Source: Leisingera daeponensis (GTDB taxonomy: Bacteria > Pseudomonadota > Alphaproteobacteria > Rhodobacterales > Rhodobacteraceae). Taken from it: a stretch of DNA of 64,000 nt. Made by a program: the position numbers and the translations under genes. This document shows positions 44,838 to 53,530 of this stretch, piece by piece. The stretch spans positions 186,001 to 250,000 of the forward strand of contig NZ_JAHVJA010000003.1 in the NCBI RefSeq assembly GCF_019801465.1, written 5' to 3'. Every line of letters starts with the position of its first letter. Positions within the stretch are counted from its first letter, which is position 1. The notes under the pieces are model-generated. The model was not told the origin of the DNA and made no database searches. It saw only the letters and a program-made list of their open reading frames with translations.

Positions 44838-45500
44838 ATGCCCAAGACATTTCCTACCCCGAAACTGGTGATTTTCGATTGCGACGGCGTGCTGGTCGAC
44901 AGCGAGCCAGCCTCCAATCAGGTGGTGGTCGAAAACCTGGCCCGGCACGGGCTGGTCCTGACGATGGAACAGTCGATGGCGTATTTCGTCGGCGGCACCA
45001 TGGCGGGGGTCATGGAAAAGGCCCGCAGCCTTGGGGCCGACCTGCCGGAGGACTGGATCGGAGAAGTCTACGCCGAGACCTATGCACGGCTGAAGCAAGG
45101 GGTGCCGCTGACACCGGGCATCCCGGAGCTTCTGGCGCGGCTTGATGCGCAGGGCATCCCGGTCTGCGTCGCCTCCAACGGCAGTGAGGAGAAGATGCGT
45201 ATCACTCTCGGGCAGAACGGCCTGTGGCGGCGGTTTCATCCTCACGCGATGTTTTCGGCCCATTCCCTTGGCGTCGCCAAGCCGGAGCCCGGGCTGTTTC
45301 TCGCGGCTGCCAGCCATTTCGGAGTGCAGGCGCGCGACTGCCTGGTGATCGAGGACAGCGGCAGCGGTGTCACCGCCGCGGTGCGCGCGGGCATGCGCTG
45401 CCTCGGCTTTGCGCCGCACGGGGGAGGTCAAAAGCTTGCGGCGCTGGGGGCGGAAGTGTTCCGCGATATGGCAGAAGTGCCCGCGCTTTTGTCGATCTGA
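44838..45500 (+). CDS. HAD family hydrolase (phosphoglycolate phosphatase-like)
   Basis: A 220-residue HAD phosphatase with motif I VIFDCDGVLVDSE near residue 12, motif II VASNGSEEKM near 110, Lys of motif III in GVAKPEPGLFL, and motif IV IEDSGSGVTAAVRAGM. The cap is the small helical subclass I type. The substrate is a small phosphorylated metabolite; beta-phosphoglucomutase-like activity is an alternative. It starts alone after the lipoprotein terminator. Confidence 0.85.
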   Translation: MPKTFPTPKLVIFDCDGVLVDSEPASNQVVVENLARHGLVLTMEQSMAYFVGGTMAGVMEKARSLGADLPEDWIGEVYAETYARLKQGVPLTPGIPELLARLDAQGIPVCVASNGSEEKMRITLGQNGLWRRFHPHAMFSAHSLGVAKPEPGLFLAAASHFGVQARDCLVIEDSGSGVTAAVRAGMRCLGFAPHGGGQKLAALGAEVFRDMAEVPALLSI

Positions 45501-45524
45501 TGCATTTGTGCTACTGTTCCCGGC

Positions 45525-45701
45525 ATGGAACAGGCATTGCCCAGACCGTTCCCGGCCCCCTTGGCGGAGGCCGGAACCAGACCCGAACCGAAACCGGCAC
45601 GGGCGCCGCTGTTCATTCAGGATGCGGTTACACCCTGGCCGGATGGCACGTTGCTGCTGGCCCTGTGGCGGCTGCAGGAGGCCGGGAAACACGAGGACTA
45701 G
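45525..45701 (+). CDS. Short hypothetical protein (58 aa)
   Basis: A frame of 59 codons from ATG 45525, 24 bases after the HAD stop. It is Pro-rich at the start (PRPFPAPLAEAG) and ends in a helix (TLLLALWRLQEAGKHED). The ribosome binding site is weak (TTCCCGG). No family recognised; conservation in relatives would decide whether it is real. Confidence 0.4.
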   Translation: MEQALPRPFPAPLAEAGTRPEPKPARAPLFIQDAVTPWPDGTLLLALWRLQEAGKHED

Positions 45702-45775
45702 GACCGCGTCCGCAGCCGCTTGCTTCAGGTCCGGAAAACTCCGGGCATGCAGGGGGGCGCCGCGGCCCTTGCCGG

Positions 45776-46585
45776 TCAGCCGTAGGTCGGGTGGAATTTC
45801 CCGGCCGGCGACAGGGTGAAAATATCAGCCCCGTCTGCGGTTACCCCGATCGAGTGCTCGAACTGCGCCGACAGCGACTTGTCGCGGGTGACGGCTGTCC
45901 ATTCGTCGGCCAGGATCTTGGTTTCCGGGCGGCCCAGATTGATCATCGGCTCGATCGTGAAGAACATGCCCTCTTCCAGAACCGGGCCGGTGCCGGGACG
46001 GCCGTAGTGCAGCACGTTGGGCGGTGCGTGGAACACCTGGCCCAGCCCGTGGCCGCAGAAATCGCGCACCACGCTCATCCGCTGTGCCTCGGCATAGGTC
46101 TGGATGGCATGGCCGATATCGCCGAAGGTGCTGCCGGGTTTCACTGCCTCGATCCCCTTCATCAGCGAATCGTGGGTGACCTGGATCAGACGCTCTGCCT
46201 TGCGGCTGAGCTTGCCTGCCACAAACATGCGCGATGTGTCACCGAACCAGCCGTCGACAATCACCGTCACGTCGATGTTCAGGATGTCGCCGTCCTTCAG
46301 CTTCTTGTCGCCGGGGATGCCGTGGCAGACTACGTGATTCACCGAAATGCAGCTGGCGTGCTGATAGCCCTTATAGCCGATGGTGGCGGATTCCGCGCCC
46401 GCATCCTCGACCATCCGAGTGATGATGCGGTCGATTTCGCCGGTGGTTTGGCCCGGAAACACATGCGCTGCGATGTCGTCCAGAATGCGCGCGGCAAGCG
46501 CACCCGCCTTGTGCATGCCGGCATAGTCGCCGACTTCATGAATGCGGATGCCGTCCTTGGTGGTGCGGCCGTCTTTCGATCTCAT
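45776..46585 (-). CDS. map: Methionine aminopeptidase, type I
   Basis: A 269-residue M24A enzyme that removes the first Met from new proteins. Metal ligands appear in order: IDVTVIVDGWFGDTSRMF (two Asp), CGHGLGQVFHAPPNVLHY (His), MFFTIEPMINLG (Glu), and FEHSIGVTADG (Glu). The ATG at 46585 follows GGAGCTCTGCGCG; the longer frame up to 46756 was rejected. It is divergent from the mscS gene. Typical core gene with normal length. Confidence 0.93.
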   Translation of the reverse strand: MRSKDGRTTKDGIRIHEVGDYAGMHKAGALAARILDDIAAHVFPGQTTGEIDRIITRMVEDAGAESATIGYKGYQHASCISVNHVVCHGIPGDKKLKDGDILNIDVTVIVDGWFGDTSRMFVAGKLSRKAERLIQVTHDSLMKGIEAVKPGSTFGDIGHAIQTYAEAQRMSVVRDFCGHGLGQVFHAPPNVLHYGRPGTGPVLEEGMFFTIEPMINLGRPETKILADEWTAVTRDKSLSAQFEHSIGVTADGADIFTLSPAGKFHPTYG

Positions 46586-46729
46586 CGCGCAGAGCTCCAT
46601 CACGTTCGTTGCGTAGCTATGTAAGGGGTTCCGGCCGAAAGGGCCAGAGCGGGCTTGAGGGAACTTTTCCCGCCGTTGCGCGTTTGTCCGGCTGAACAAA
46701 CGGACTGGCAACAAAGGGAAAACAGCGGA

Positions 46730-47617
46730 ATGGATAGCTTCAGCAGCCTGATGCAAACCGAAATCTACGACGGAAAGTCGCTCGCGGATCTGGTTACACT
46801 GGAATTCCTGGCGCAGGCGCTGGGAAGCGTGGTTGCTGCGGTGCTTATATTGCTGGCCGGGTTCATCGTTGCGGGCTGGGTCAAGCGGCGGATTGTGGCG
46901 CTGGGGGAGGCCAATGCCAAACTAGACCCGACCCTGTTCCACTTCCTCGGCAACCTGGCCCGATATGTCGTCCTTGCCTTTGCTGTGCTGTTTGTCTTGA
47001 ACACCTTCGGCGTCAAGACCACCTCCATCGTGGCGGCCATTGGTGCCGCTGGCCTGGCAATCGGCCTGGCGATGCAGGGGGCGCTGTCGAATGTGGCGGC
47101 GGGTGTGATGCTCATCTTGTTCCGCCCGTTCAAGCTGGGCGATTTCATCGAAGTCGACGGCGAAATGGGCACGGTCAAGGACATCAATCTGAACAACACG
47201 GTCATTGCCAGCCTCAGCAATCTGAAGGTGATCATTCCCAACTCCGAGGTCTGGGGCAACACCATCACCAACTACTCTTCGTTCGATACCCGCCGGGCCG
47301 AGTGGACATTCGGCGTTGGCTATGGCGCCGACTTGTCGGTGGCGGAGCGGGTGATCCGCGAGACGATCATGGGCGACAGCCGCTCGCACAGCGATCCGGA
47401 GCCGTTCATCCAGGTGAATGCGCTGAACAGCAGTTCCGTGGATTTCCTGGTGCGTGTGTGGGTCGATGCGGCGGATTACTTCCAGTACCAGGCCGACATG
47501 AAGCGCAAGGTGAAAGAGGCGCTGGATGCGGCCGGGGTCGATATTCCCTTTCCGACCCGCACTATCGTGCATACCGGGCAGGATGATCAGGAGGATGAGG
47601 CCAGCAAGGCAGCCTGA
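46730..47617 (+). CDS. mscS: Small-conductance mechanosensitive channel
   Basis: A 295-residue MscS channel. Three N-terminal membrane helices end with the pore helix AAIGAAGLAIGLAMQGALSNVAAGVM near residues 98-123, which has the Gly/Ala packing ridge. The beta domain (PFKLGDFIEVDGEMGTVKDI) and the final alpha-beta domain follow. It opens on membrane tension to release solutes after osmotic downshock. An in-frame upstream ATG at 46655 was rejected for lack of family similarity. Confidence 0.9.
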   Translation: MDSFSSLMQTEIYDGKSLADLVTLEFLAQALGSVVAAVLILLAGFIVAGWVKRRIVALGEANAKLDPTLFHFLGNLARYVVLAFAVLFVLNTFGVKTTSIVAAIGAAGLAIGLAMQGALSNVAAGVMLILFRPFKLGDFIEVDGEMGTVKDINLNNTVIASLSNLKVIIPNSEVWGNTITNYSSFDTRRAEWTFGVGYGADLSVAERVIRETIMGDSRSHSDPEPFIQVNALNSSSVDFLVRVWVDAADYFQYQADMKRKVKEALDAAGVDIPFPTRTIVHTGQDDQEDEASKAA

Positions 47618-47641
47618 GCGGATCCGCCGCCCTTGCAGCCG

Positions 47642-48358
47642 CTATTGTGCGGCAGCAGGGACGGCGGCGATGGGAGCACCGGCTTCGACGCCTGCAGGAG
47701 AGATCCGGGTGCCCAGCACCAGCCGCTCCACACCCGCAGCGTGGGCGCTCGCAAAGGCGGCAGCATAGGCCGGGTCGATGTCCGCGGCCAGCTTGAACCG
47801 GTCGCAATCGGTGCGCTGCACCAGATAGAGCATCACCGCCCGGTGGCCCCGGGAAACCATGTTCGCCAGTTCGCTTAGATGTTTGGTGCCGCGTGCGGTC
47901 ACGCTGTCGGGAAACTCTGCCAGACCGGGCTGGCGGGACAGTGTCACGCTTTTCACTTCAACATAGCAGTCCGGCAAGCCGTCCTGGCTCAGCAGGAAAT
48001 CAATGCGGCTTTTCTCGCCGTATTTCACCTCGGCCCGCACGGTTTTATAGGCGGCGAATTCGGCGATCTCTCCAGCTTCCAGAGCAGCCCTCAGCGCCTT
48101 ATTGGGGACCGAAGTGTCGACGCCGGTGAAATGGCCGCCGTCATGCTCCACCAGCCGCCAGCCGTATTTCAGCTTCTTCCTGGGGTCGTCGTTGGGTTCC
48201 AGCCAGATTTTCATGCCAGGTTCGGCCAGCCCCATCATGCTGCCGGGATTGGCGCAATGGGCGGTGATTTCCCGGCCGTCTTCCAGGCGGCAGTCGGCCA
48301 GGAAGCGTTTGTAGCGGCGGATCAGCACGGCGGGGATCAGAGGGGTTTCAAAGCGCAT
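47642..48358 (-). CDS. sfsA: Sugar fermentation stimulation protein homolog
   Basis: A 238-residue SfsA protein. MRFETPLIPAVLIRRYKRFLAD, AHCANPGSMMGL, RIDFLLSQ, CYVEVKSVTL, and FPDSVTARGTKHLSEL are the hallmark blocks; the PD-(D/E)xK-like nuclease core is in the RIDFLL...EVK segment. It was named as a DNA-binding activator of maltose genes, but its biochemical role is unsettled. The ATG at 48358 gives the family start. It converges with mscS. Confidence 0.9.
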   Translation of the reverse strand: MRFETPLIPAVLIRRYKRFLADCRLEDGREITAHCANPGSMMGLAEPGMKIWLEPNDDPRKKLKYGWRLVEHDGGHFTGVDTSVPNKALRAALEAGEIAEFAAYKTVRAEVKYGEKSRIDFLLSQDGLPDCYVEVKSVTLSRQPGLAEFPDSVTARGTKHLSELANMVSRGHRAVMLYLVQRTDCDRFKLAADIDPAYAAAFASAHAAGVERLVLGTRISPAGVEAGAPIAAVPAAAQ

Positions 48359-48406
48359 GGGCTTAGGCCTATATCTGCCTGAGCGAGGTATCAAGGGAGG
48401 AAGATC

Positions 48407-49129
48407 ATGGCCAATCCAACAGCAGCCATGCTGGTTATCGGGGATGAAATCCTGTCGGGCCGCACCCGGGATGCCAATATGCATTATCTGGCGGGAGAGC
48501 TGACCAAACACGGCATCGACCTGAAGGAAGTGCGTGTGGTGAGCGATGACGAGGCGGCGATCATTGCAGCCGTGCAGGCGCTGTCAGGGGCCTATGACCA
48601 TGTGTTCACCAGCGGCGGCATCGGGCCGACCCATGACGACATCACTGCAGATTGCATCGCCAAGGCGTTTGAGGCGCATCTGGATGTGCGGGAGGATGCC
48701 CGTGCGATCCTGCAGGCGCATTACGACACCCAAGGGCTGGAGATGAACGCGGCGCGGCTGCGCATGGCGCGCATTCCGGACGGCGCGGCGCTGATCGACA
48801 ATCCGGTTTCGGCCGCGCCGGGGTTCACCATCGGCAATGTGCATGTGATGGCCGGGGTGCCGATGATCTTCCAGGCGATGGTGGCGAGCGTGATGCCGAC
48901 TCTGACCGGCGGCCAGCCGATGCTGTCGCAGACCCTGCGGGTGCTGCGCGGCGAGGGTGAAATCGCGGCGCCGCTGCGCGCTCTGGCTGAAGCTTATGAT
49001 GATCTGTCTGTGGGCTGCTACCCGTTTCAGAAGGACGGTGTGTTCGGTGCCAATGTCGTGATCCGCGGCACCGACGGAGCGCGGGTTGATGCCGCGATGA
49101 CCGAACTGGCAAAGGAGCTGGAGCAGTGA
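48407..49129 (+). CDS. CinA-like molybdopterin-binding domain protein
   Basis: A 240-residue stand-alone MoCF-biosynthesis domain. AAMLVIGDEILSGRTRDANMHYLA, VFTSGGIGPTHDDITADCIAKAF and NVHVMAGVPMIFQAM are its conserved blocks. It lacks the C-terminal nicotinamide-nucleotide amidase domain of full CinA. Activity may be ADP-ribose pyrophosphatase or unknown. It begins a four-gene operon with tight overlaps (48407-51335). Confidence 0.82.
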   Translation: MANPTAAMLVIGDEILSGRTRDANMHYLAGELTKHGIDLKEVRVVSDDEAAIIAAVQALSGAYDHVFTSGGIGPTHDDITADCIAKAFEAHLDVREDARAILQAHYDTQGLEMNAARLRMARIPDGAALIDNPVSAAPGFTIGNVHVMAGVPMIFQAMVASVMPTLTGGQPMLSQTLRVLRGEGEIAAPLRALAEAYDDLSVGCYPFQKDGVFGANVVIRGTDGARVDAAMTELAKELEQ

Positions 49130-49851
49130 CCACAGACCCTCGTTATTATGCCGTGACCGAAGCGACGTGGCCGTCTGCGTCCGTGCGCGAGCTTGGCCCT
49201 GTAACCCTGCGCGAGGGGAAGGGCGGCGGCAGCCGGGTATCGGCAGCCACGGCGAACGGTCCGGTCTCAGAAGCGCAGATTGCTGCGGCCGAAGACGCGA
49301 TGCGGGCTCTGGGCCAGGATTGCCTGTTCATGATCCGCGACGGCGAGGCAGAGCTGGACACGCAGCTTGAGGCGCGGGGGTACGAGGTGAAGGATCCGGT
49401 GAACCTTTGGACCTGCCCGGCAGAGCGCTTGACGGATATCCCGGTCCCCCGTGTCACTGCCTTTTGCGTGTGGGAGCCGCTGGCGATCCAGCGCGAGATC
49501 TGGATGCAGGGCGGCATCGGGCCGGAGCGGCTGGCGGTAATGCAGCGGGTGAAGGGGCCCAAGACGGGGCTGCTTGGGCGGCATAAGGACAAGCCTGCAG
49601 GGGCAGGCTTCGTGGCTGTGCATGACGGCGTTGCAATGGTGCATGCGCTGGAAATCCTGCCGCACCAGCGCCGGGCGGGCATGGGCGCCTGGATGATGCG
49701 CCAGGCCGCCTTCTGGGCGGTGGAGAACGGGGCCGATGAACTGGCGGTTCTTTGCACGAAATGTAACGAAGGCGCCAACGGGCTTTACGCTTCCCTTGGC
49801 ATGGAGTGTTCGGGACAGTACCACTACCGGATTTTGCGAGAAGGCCACTAG
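49126..49851 (+). CDS. GNAT family N-acetyltransferase
   Basis: 241 residues starting with GTG that overlaps the previous stop (GTGA). The GNAT core lies in the second half: VHALEILPHQRRAGMGAWMMRQAAFWA contains the acetyl-CoA loop RRAGMG, and LAVLCTKCNEGANGLYASLGM follows. The N-terminal half has no clear domain. The acceptor is unknown. Gene order suggests cotranscription with the CinA-like gene. Confidence 0.75.
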   Translation: MTTDPRYYAVTEATWPSASVRELGPVTLREGKGGGSRVSAATANGPVSEAQIAAAEDAMRALGQDCLFMIRDGEAELDTQLEARGYEVKDPVNLWTCPAERLTDIPVPRVTAFCVWEPLAIQREIWMQGGIGPERLAVMQRVKGPKTGLLGRHKDKPAGAGFVAVHDGVAMVHALEILPHQRRAGMGAWMMRQAAFWAVENGADELAVLCTKCNEGANGLYASLGMECSGQYHYRILREGH

Positions 49852-49854
49852 ACG

Positions 49855-50427
49855 ATGACGGATCAGTCCCAGCCCACAGCCCTTGACCTGCCGATGGCGG
49901 ACCCGCTGCCGCCGGAGACGCAAAAGTACTTCGATATCTGTGTCGAAAAACTGGGCTTTGTGCCGAATGTGCTGAAGGCCAATGCCTTTGACATCGCCAA
50001 GCTCAACGCGTTCACCGCCATGTATAACGACCTGATGCTGGCGGACAGCGGCCTCAGCAAGCTGGAGCGGGAGATGATCGCGGTGGTGGTCTCCGCGATC
50101 AACCGCTGTTTCTATTGCCTGGTGGCGCATGGCGCGGCGGTGCGGCAGCTGTCGGGGGATCCGCAGCTGGGCGAGATGCTGGTGATGAACTACCGTGTGG
50201 CGCCGCTGGATGCGCGGCAGCGGGCGATGCTCGATTTTGCCGCCAAGATGACAACCGCGAGTGCGGAAATCGAGGAGGCGGACCGCCAGGGTTTGCGCGA
50301 TGCGGGGTTCAGCGACCGGGACATCTGGGACATCGCCAATGTCGCGGGCTTCTTCAACATGTCGAACCGTGTGGCCAGCGCGACAGCGATGGTGCCCAAC
50401 CCGGAATATCACAGCCAGTGCCGTTAA
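49855..50427 (+). CDS. AhpD-like peroxidase-related protein (carboxymuconolactone decarboxylase fold)
   Basis: A 190-residue protein with the redox motif NRCFYCLVAHGAAVRQ near residue 84, in which the CxxC and following His form the AhpD-type proton relay. The C-terminal part (SDRDIWDIANVAGFFNMSNRVASA) fits the peroxidase-related subfamily. It probably reduces peroxides or is a redox partner. It starts three bases after the GNAT stop. Confidence 0.82.
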   Translation: MTDQSQPTALDLPMADPLPPETQKYFDICVEKLGFVPNVLKANAFDIAKLNAFTAMYNDLMLADSGLSKLEREMIAVVVSAINRCFYCLVAHGAAVRQLSGDPQLGEMLVMNYRVAPLDARQRAMLDFAAKMTTASAEIEEADRQGLRDAGFSDRDIWDIANVAGFFNMSNRVASATAMVPNPEYHSQCR

Positions 50428-51335
50428 GACCCTTTATTGCAGCGGCGGCGGCAGCCTGCCTGCCCGGATTTCTGAGCGCTGCGGACCTCGCCCTGCCGGC
50501 CGCCGCGGCCGCCATATCCGAGCGGGCTACGGCGTTGGGGGTCTATCAGCTTCCGGTCGGCCCGGAAGCGGCTGACAAGGTGCCGTCTGAGCGGTTCGAG
50601 GGGCGGATCATCCGCCGTACCTGGCGGGTGGAAAGCAGCAGCACTGTTCTGCAGATCCTGGCGCCTTTGCGGGAGCAACTGCTGGAGCAGGGGTATGAAA
50701 TCCGGCTGGATTGCGCGGCGCGCGATTGCGGCGGCTTCGGTTTCCGCTTCGGCATTGAAGTGGTGCCCGCGCCGGACATGATGGTGGATATATCCCGTTA
50801 TCATTTCCTGTCGGCAGCGCGGGGGCAAGAGGCGGCCTCTGTGCTGGTATCGAGGGCGGGCGGGGCTGCCTATGTGCAGGTGATCAGCGTGCGGCCGCCG
50901 GAGGCTGCGCCTGCGGCGGAAATACCTGATGTGCAGCCGCCTGCAGATCCGGCGCGGCCTGTTGAGCTGGCCAAGGTGCTGGAGGTGCGGGGCCATGCGG
51001 TACTGACCGATCTGGTATTCGAAAGCGGCTCTACCCGGCTGCGGGAGGGCAGATACGGCAGCCTAAGGGAACTGGCCGCATTTCTGGCTGACAATCCGCA
51101 ATACCGGCTGCTGCTGGTCGGTCATACCGACACTGAAGGCTCACAGGCGCAGAATGCCGGTATTTCCGAGCGCCGGGCGCAGTCCGTGAAGGACCGGCTT
51201 GTTGAAGCCTATGAAGCCGACGCTGCGCGTATCGAGGTGGCCGGTGCCGGCTTTCTGGCCCCGATCGCCAGCAATCTGATTCCGGAGGGCCGGGAAGCCA
51301 ACAGGCGCGTGGAAGCGGTGCTGCTGGGCGGGTAG
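50418..51335 (+). CDS. OmpA family protein
   Basis: 305 residues from GTG 50418, overlapping the previous gene by ten bases. A signal peptide (PLRPFIAAAAAACLPGFLSA) is followed by a unique domain (about 40-190) and a C-terminal OmpA peptidoglycan-binding domain (about 200-305: LVFESGSTRLREGRYGSL, LLVGHTDTEGSQAQNAGISERRA). It should link the outer membrane or periplasm to the wall. No lipobox is seen. An earlier in-frame ATG lies deep in the previous gene and was rejected. Confidence 0.8.
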   Translation: MPLRPFIAAAAAACLPGFLSAADLALPAAAAAISERATALGVYQLPVGPEAADKVPSERFEGRIIRRTWRVESSSTVLQILAPLREQLLEQGYEIRLDCAARDCGGFGFRFGIEVVPAPDMMVDISRYHFLSAARGQEAASVLVSRAGGAAYVQVISVRPPEAAPAAEIPDVQPPADPARPVELAKVLEVRGHAVLTDLVFESGSTRLREGRYGSLRELAAFLADNPQYRLLLVGHTDTEGSQAQNAGISERRAQSVKDRLVEAYEADAARIEVAGAGFLAPIASNLIPEGREANRRVEAVLLGG

Positions 51336-51519
51336 CCCGGGGCGGGAGCCTTGCTGCCCTCTCCAGCCGCCTCGCATTCCGGATGCAACTTTGGGGCGGC
51401 CGCCACGTTGTGATTGAGACTCGGTGCAAAGCACGGAACCGGGCAGCCGGCACTGCGCCCGCCAACGGCTGCGCGGAGTCAGTCCCGTGCAGGAGATGCG
51501 CAAGGCTTGGGAGGTGCGG

Positions 51520-52335
51520 ATGTCAACGACTGGCGTAATCGACGGCCCGGAGAAAGCCCGTCAAAAAAGCCGGAGCGCGGAGAAAGCCGCCGCGCTCTAC
51601 CGTATGGCGATGCCCGGACACCTTTGCCCCTATGGCCTGAAGTCGAAGTCTTTGCTCGACCGGAAGGGGTTCACGGTCGATGATAATTTGCTGGAAAGCC
51701 GCGAACAGGTTGATGCTTTCAAGGAAGCGCACGGCGTCAGCACCACACCGGTCACCTATATCGAGGGTGAACGGATCGGCGGCTACACCGATTTGAAACA
51801 GCATTTCGGCTACAGAGTTCTTGGTGAGGACGATACGACCTACCGGCCAGTAATTGCGATCTTTGCCTCCACAGCGCTGATGGCGCTGGCGATTGTGCTG
51901 AACCTCCATGACGGCTTCCCGGTGCTGACCTGGCTGAAGTGGTTCTTCGCCCTGTCGATGGCGGTGCTGGCGATTCAGAAGCTTCAGGACGTCGAAGGCT
52001 TTGTGAATGGTTTTCTGGGCTATGATTTGCTTGCGCGCCGTTACGTGCCCTACGGCTATGCCTATCCGTTCGCCGAGCTGTACGCCGGTGTCGGGATGAT
52101 GGCTCTGATCGGGACCGGCAGCCGGCTGATATGGCTGGTGGCGCCCGTCGGGATATTTATCGGCACCATCGGTGCGATCAGTGTGGTGAAGGCTGTCTAC
52201 ATCGACCGGCGCGACCTGACCTGCGCCTGCGTCGGGGGCAGGTCGAACGTGCCGCTGGGCTTTATTTCCCTGACCGAGAATCTGGTGATGCTGGGGATGG
52301 GGATCTGGATGCTTGGCGATCAGATCGCGGGCTGA
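51520..52335 (+). CDS. Glutaredoxin domain fused to MauE/DoxX-like membrane protein
   Basis: 271 residues. Residues about 25-95 form a glutaredoxin domain with the active motif CPYG and TTPVTYIEGERIGGYTDLK. Residues about 108-270 form a four-helix MauE-type membrane domain (FASTALMALAIVL, WFFALSMAVLAIQKL, SRLIWLVAPVGIFIGTI, ENLVMLGMGIWML), with a CACVGG pair before the last helix. The fusion suggests electron transfer between thiols across the membrane. The start at 51520 follows GGGAGGTGCGG. Confidence 0.78.
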   Translation: MSTTGVIDGPEKARQKSRSAEKAAALYRMAMPGHLCPYGLKSKSLLDRKGFTVDDNLLESREQVDAFKEAHGVSTTPVTYIEGERIGGYTDLKQHFGYRVLGEDDTTYRPVIAIFASTALMALAIVLNLHDGFPVLTWLKWFFALSMAVLAIQKLQDVEGFVNGFLGYDLLARRYVPYGYAYPFAELYAGVGMMALIGTGSRLIWLVAPVGIFIGTIGAISVVKAVYIDRRDLTCACVGGRSNVPLGFISLTENLVMLGMGIWMLGDQIAG

Positions 52336-52380
52336 CGGCCCCGCACAGGACGGGAACTGGACGGGAACAGTCCGCCTCCC

Positions 52381-52412
52381 CAAAAAAGCCCCCGCGTTCG
52401 GCGCGGGGGCAG
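52381..52412 (-). terminator. Terminator of the LysR gene
   Basis: GCCCCCGC pairs with GCGGGGGC around GTTCGGC. On the minus strand the stem is followed by TTTTTTGGGG. It is 43 bases past the lysR stop and may also end the convergent glutaredoxin-MauE transcript. Confidence 0.85.
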
Positions 52413-52454
52413 GTCTTCGAGGGATGTCTTAGCCCGGTTTTCCGTTGAAACGGT

Positions 52455-53366
52455 TCAGGTTTTCCATTGCGAAGGGTCGCGGTCGGCAAAGGCCGCAACC
52501 AGGAAGTCGATAAAGGCGCGCACCTTGGGCTGGGTGAATTTGCCGGGCGGGTAAACCGCATAGATGCCTTGGGTTTCGACCGGCAGGCTGGGCATCACGT
52601 CCTCCACCAGCCCCTCCTCAAGCGCTTCGGAGTAGAGGTAGCTGGGCAGATAGGCGATGCCGAGGCCCGAGATCGCCGCGTTCAGCAGCGACTGCCCATC
52701 ATTCACTGAGAGCCAGCCTGAGGTGCGCACCTGGCGCTTCTCGCCGGACGGCGCGGTGATCTTCCAGACGTTGCCGCTGGACTGGCTGGAATAATGAAGC
52801 AGCTTGTGACTGTTCAGCTCATCAATTTTCTGCGGGCGGCCGTACTTCTCCAGATAGGCGGGCGAGGCGATCATCCGCTTGGTGGTCTCTGTCAGCTTTC
52901 GGGCCCGCAGGGAGCTGTCCTCCAGTTCGCCGATGCGCACCGCCATATCGAAGCCCTCGGAGATCAGCTCCACATAGCGGTTGTTCAGCACCATGTTGAC
53001 GGTGATGTCCGGGAAGTCGCGCAGGAAATCCGACAGCACCGGCGACAGGTGATTGACGCCGAAATCGGTGGCGACGGAAATCCGCAGGAGGCCGGAAGGG
53101 GCCGATTGCATCGAGGTGACCAGCGCGTCCGCTTCGCCGGCATCATTCAGCACCCGGCGGGCGCGATCGTAATAGGCGAGGCCGATTTCGGTAGGGGACA
53201 CCCGGCGCGTGGTCCGGTTGAGCAGCCGTGCGCCCAGGCGGGCCTCCAGGCTGGACACATGTTTGGAGACGGCCGATTTAGAAATTCCCATCTTGCGTGC
53301 CGCATCGGTGAAGCCGCCCTGGTCCACCACATTGGCAAAGGCCTCCATTTCCATCAGTCGGTCCAT
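52455..53366 (-). CDS. LysR family transcriptional regulator
   Basis: A 303-residue LysR protein. The winged helix-turn-helix is at residues 1-62 (MEMEAFANVVDQGGFTDAARKMGISKSAVSKHVSSLE). The ligand domain follows (ATDFGVNHLSPVLSDFLRDFP). It resembles the aaeR/dmlR-like branch that often acts on adjacent redox or transport genes. The nearest candidate target is the AEC transporter upstream on the same strand, but the gap of 164 bases shows no clear T-N11-A site. Confidence 0.85.
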   Translation of the reverse strand: MDRLMEMEAFANVVDQGGFTDAARKMGISKSAVSKHVSSLEARLGARLLNRTTRRVSPTEIGLAYYDRARRVLNDAGEADALVTSMQSAPSGLLRISVATDFGVNHLSPVLSDFLRDFPDITVNMVLNNRYVELISEGFDMAVRIGELEDSSLRARKLTETTKRMIASPAYLEKYGRPQKIDELNSHKLLHYSSQSSGNVWKITAPSGEKRQVRTSGWLSVNDGQSLLNAAISGLGIAYLPSYLYSEALEEGLVEDVMPSLPVETQGIYAVYPPGKFTQPKVRAFIDFLVAAFADRDPSQWKT

Positions 53367-53530
53367 ATTCGCCCATCCTCGTAAAGCCGTGTTGCCCTGA
53401 AACTGCCGGGGAAATCGGGCAAGATCGGGGCGGTGGTGGGATAATTGCGAGGTTTCGCGGGGATCGTTTGCGCTGCGGAAACGGCGGGGGCTGAAAAGAT
53501 GCAGCAGAGCGCGGAAGGATTAACGGAACC

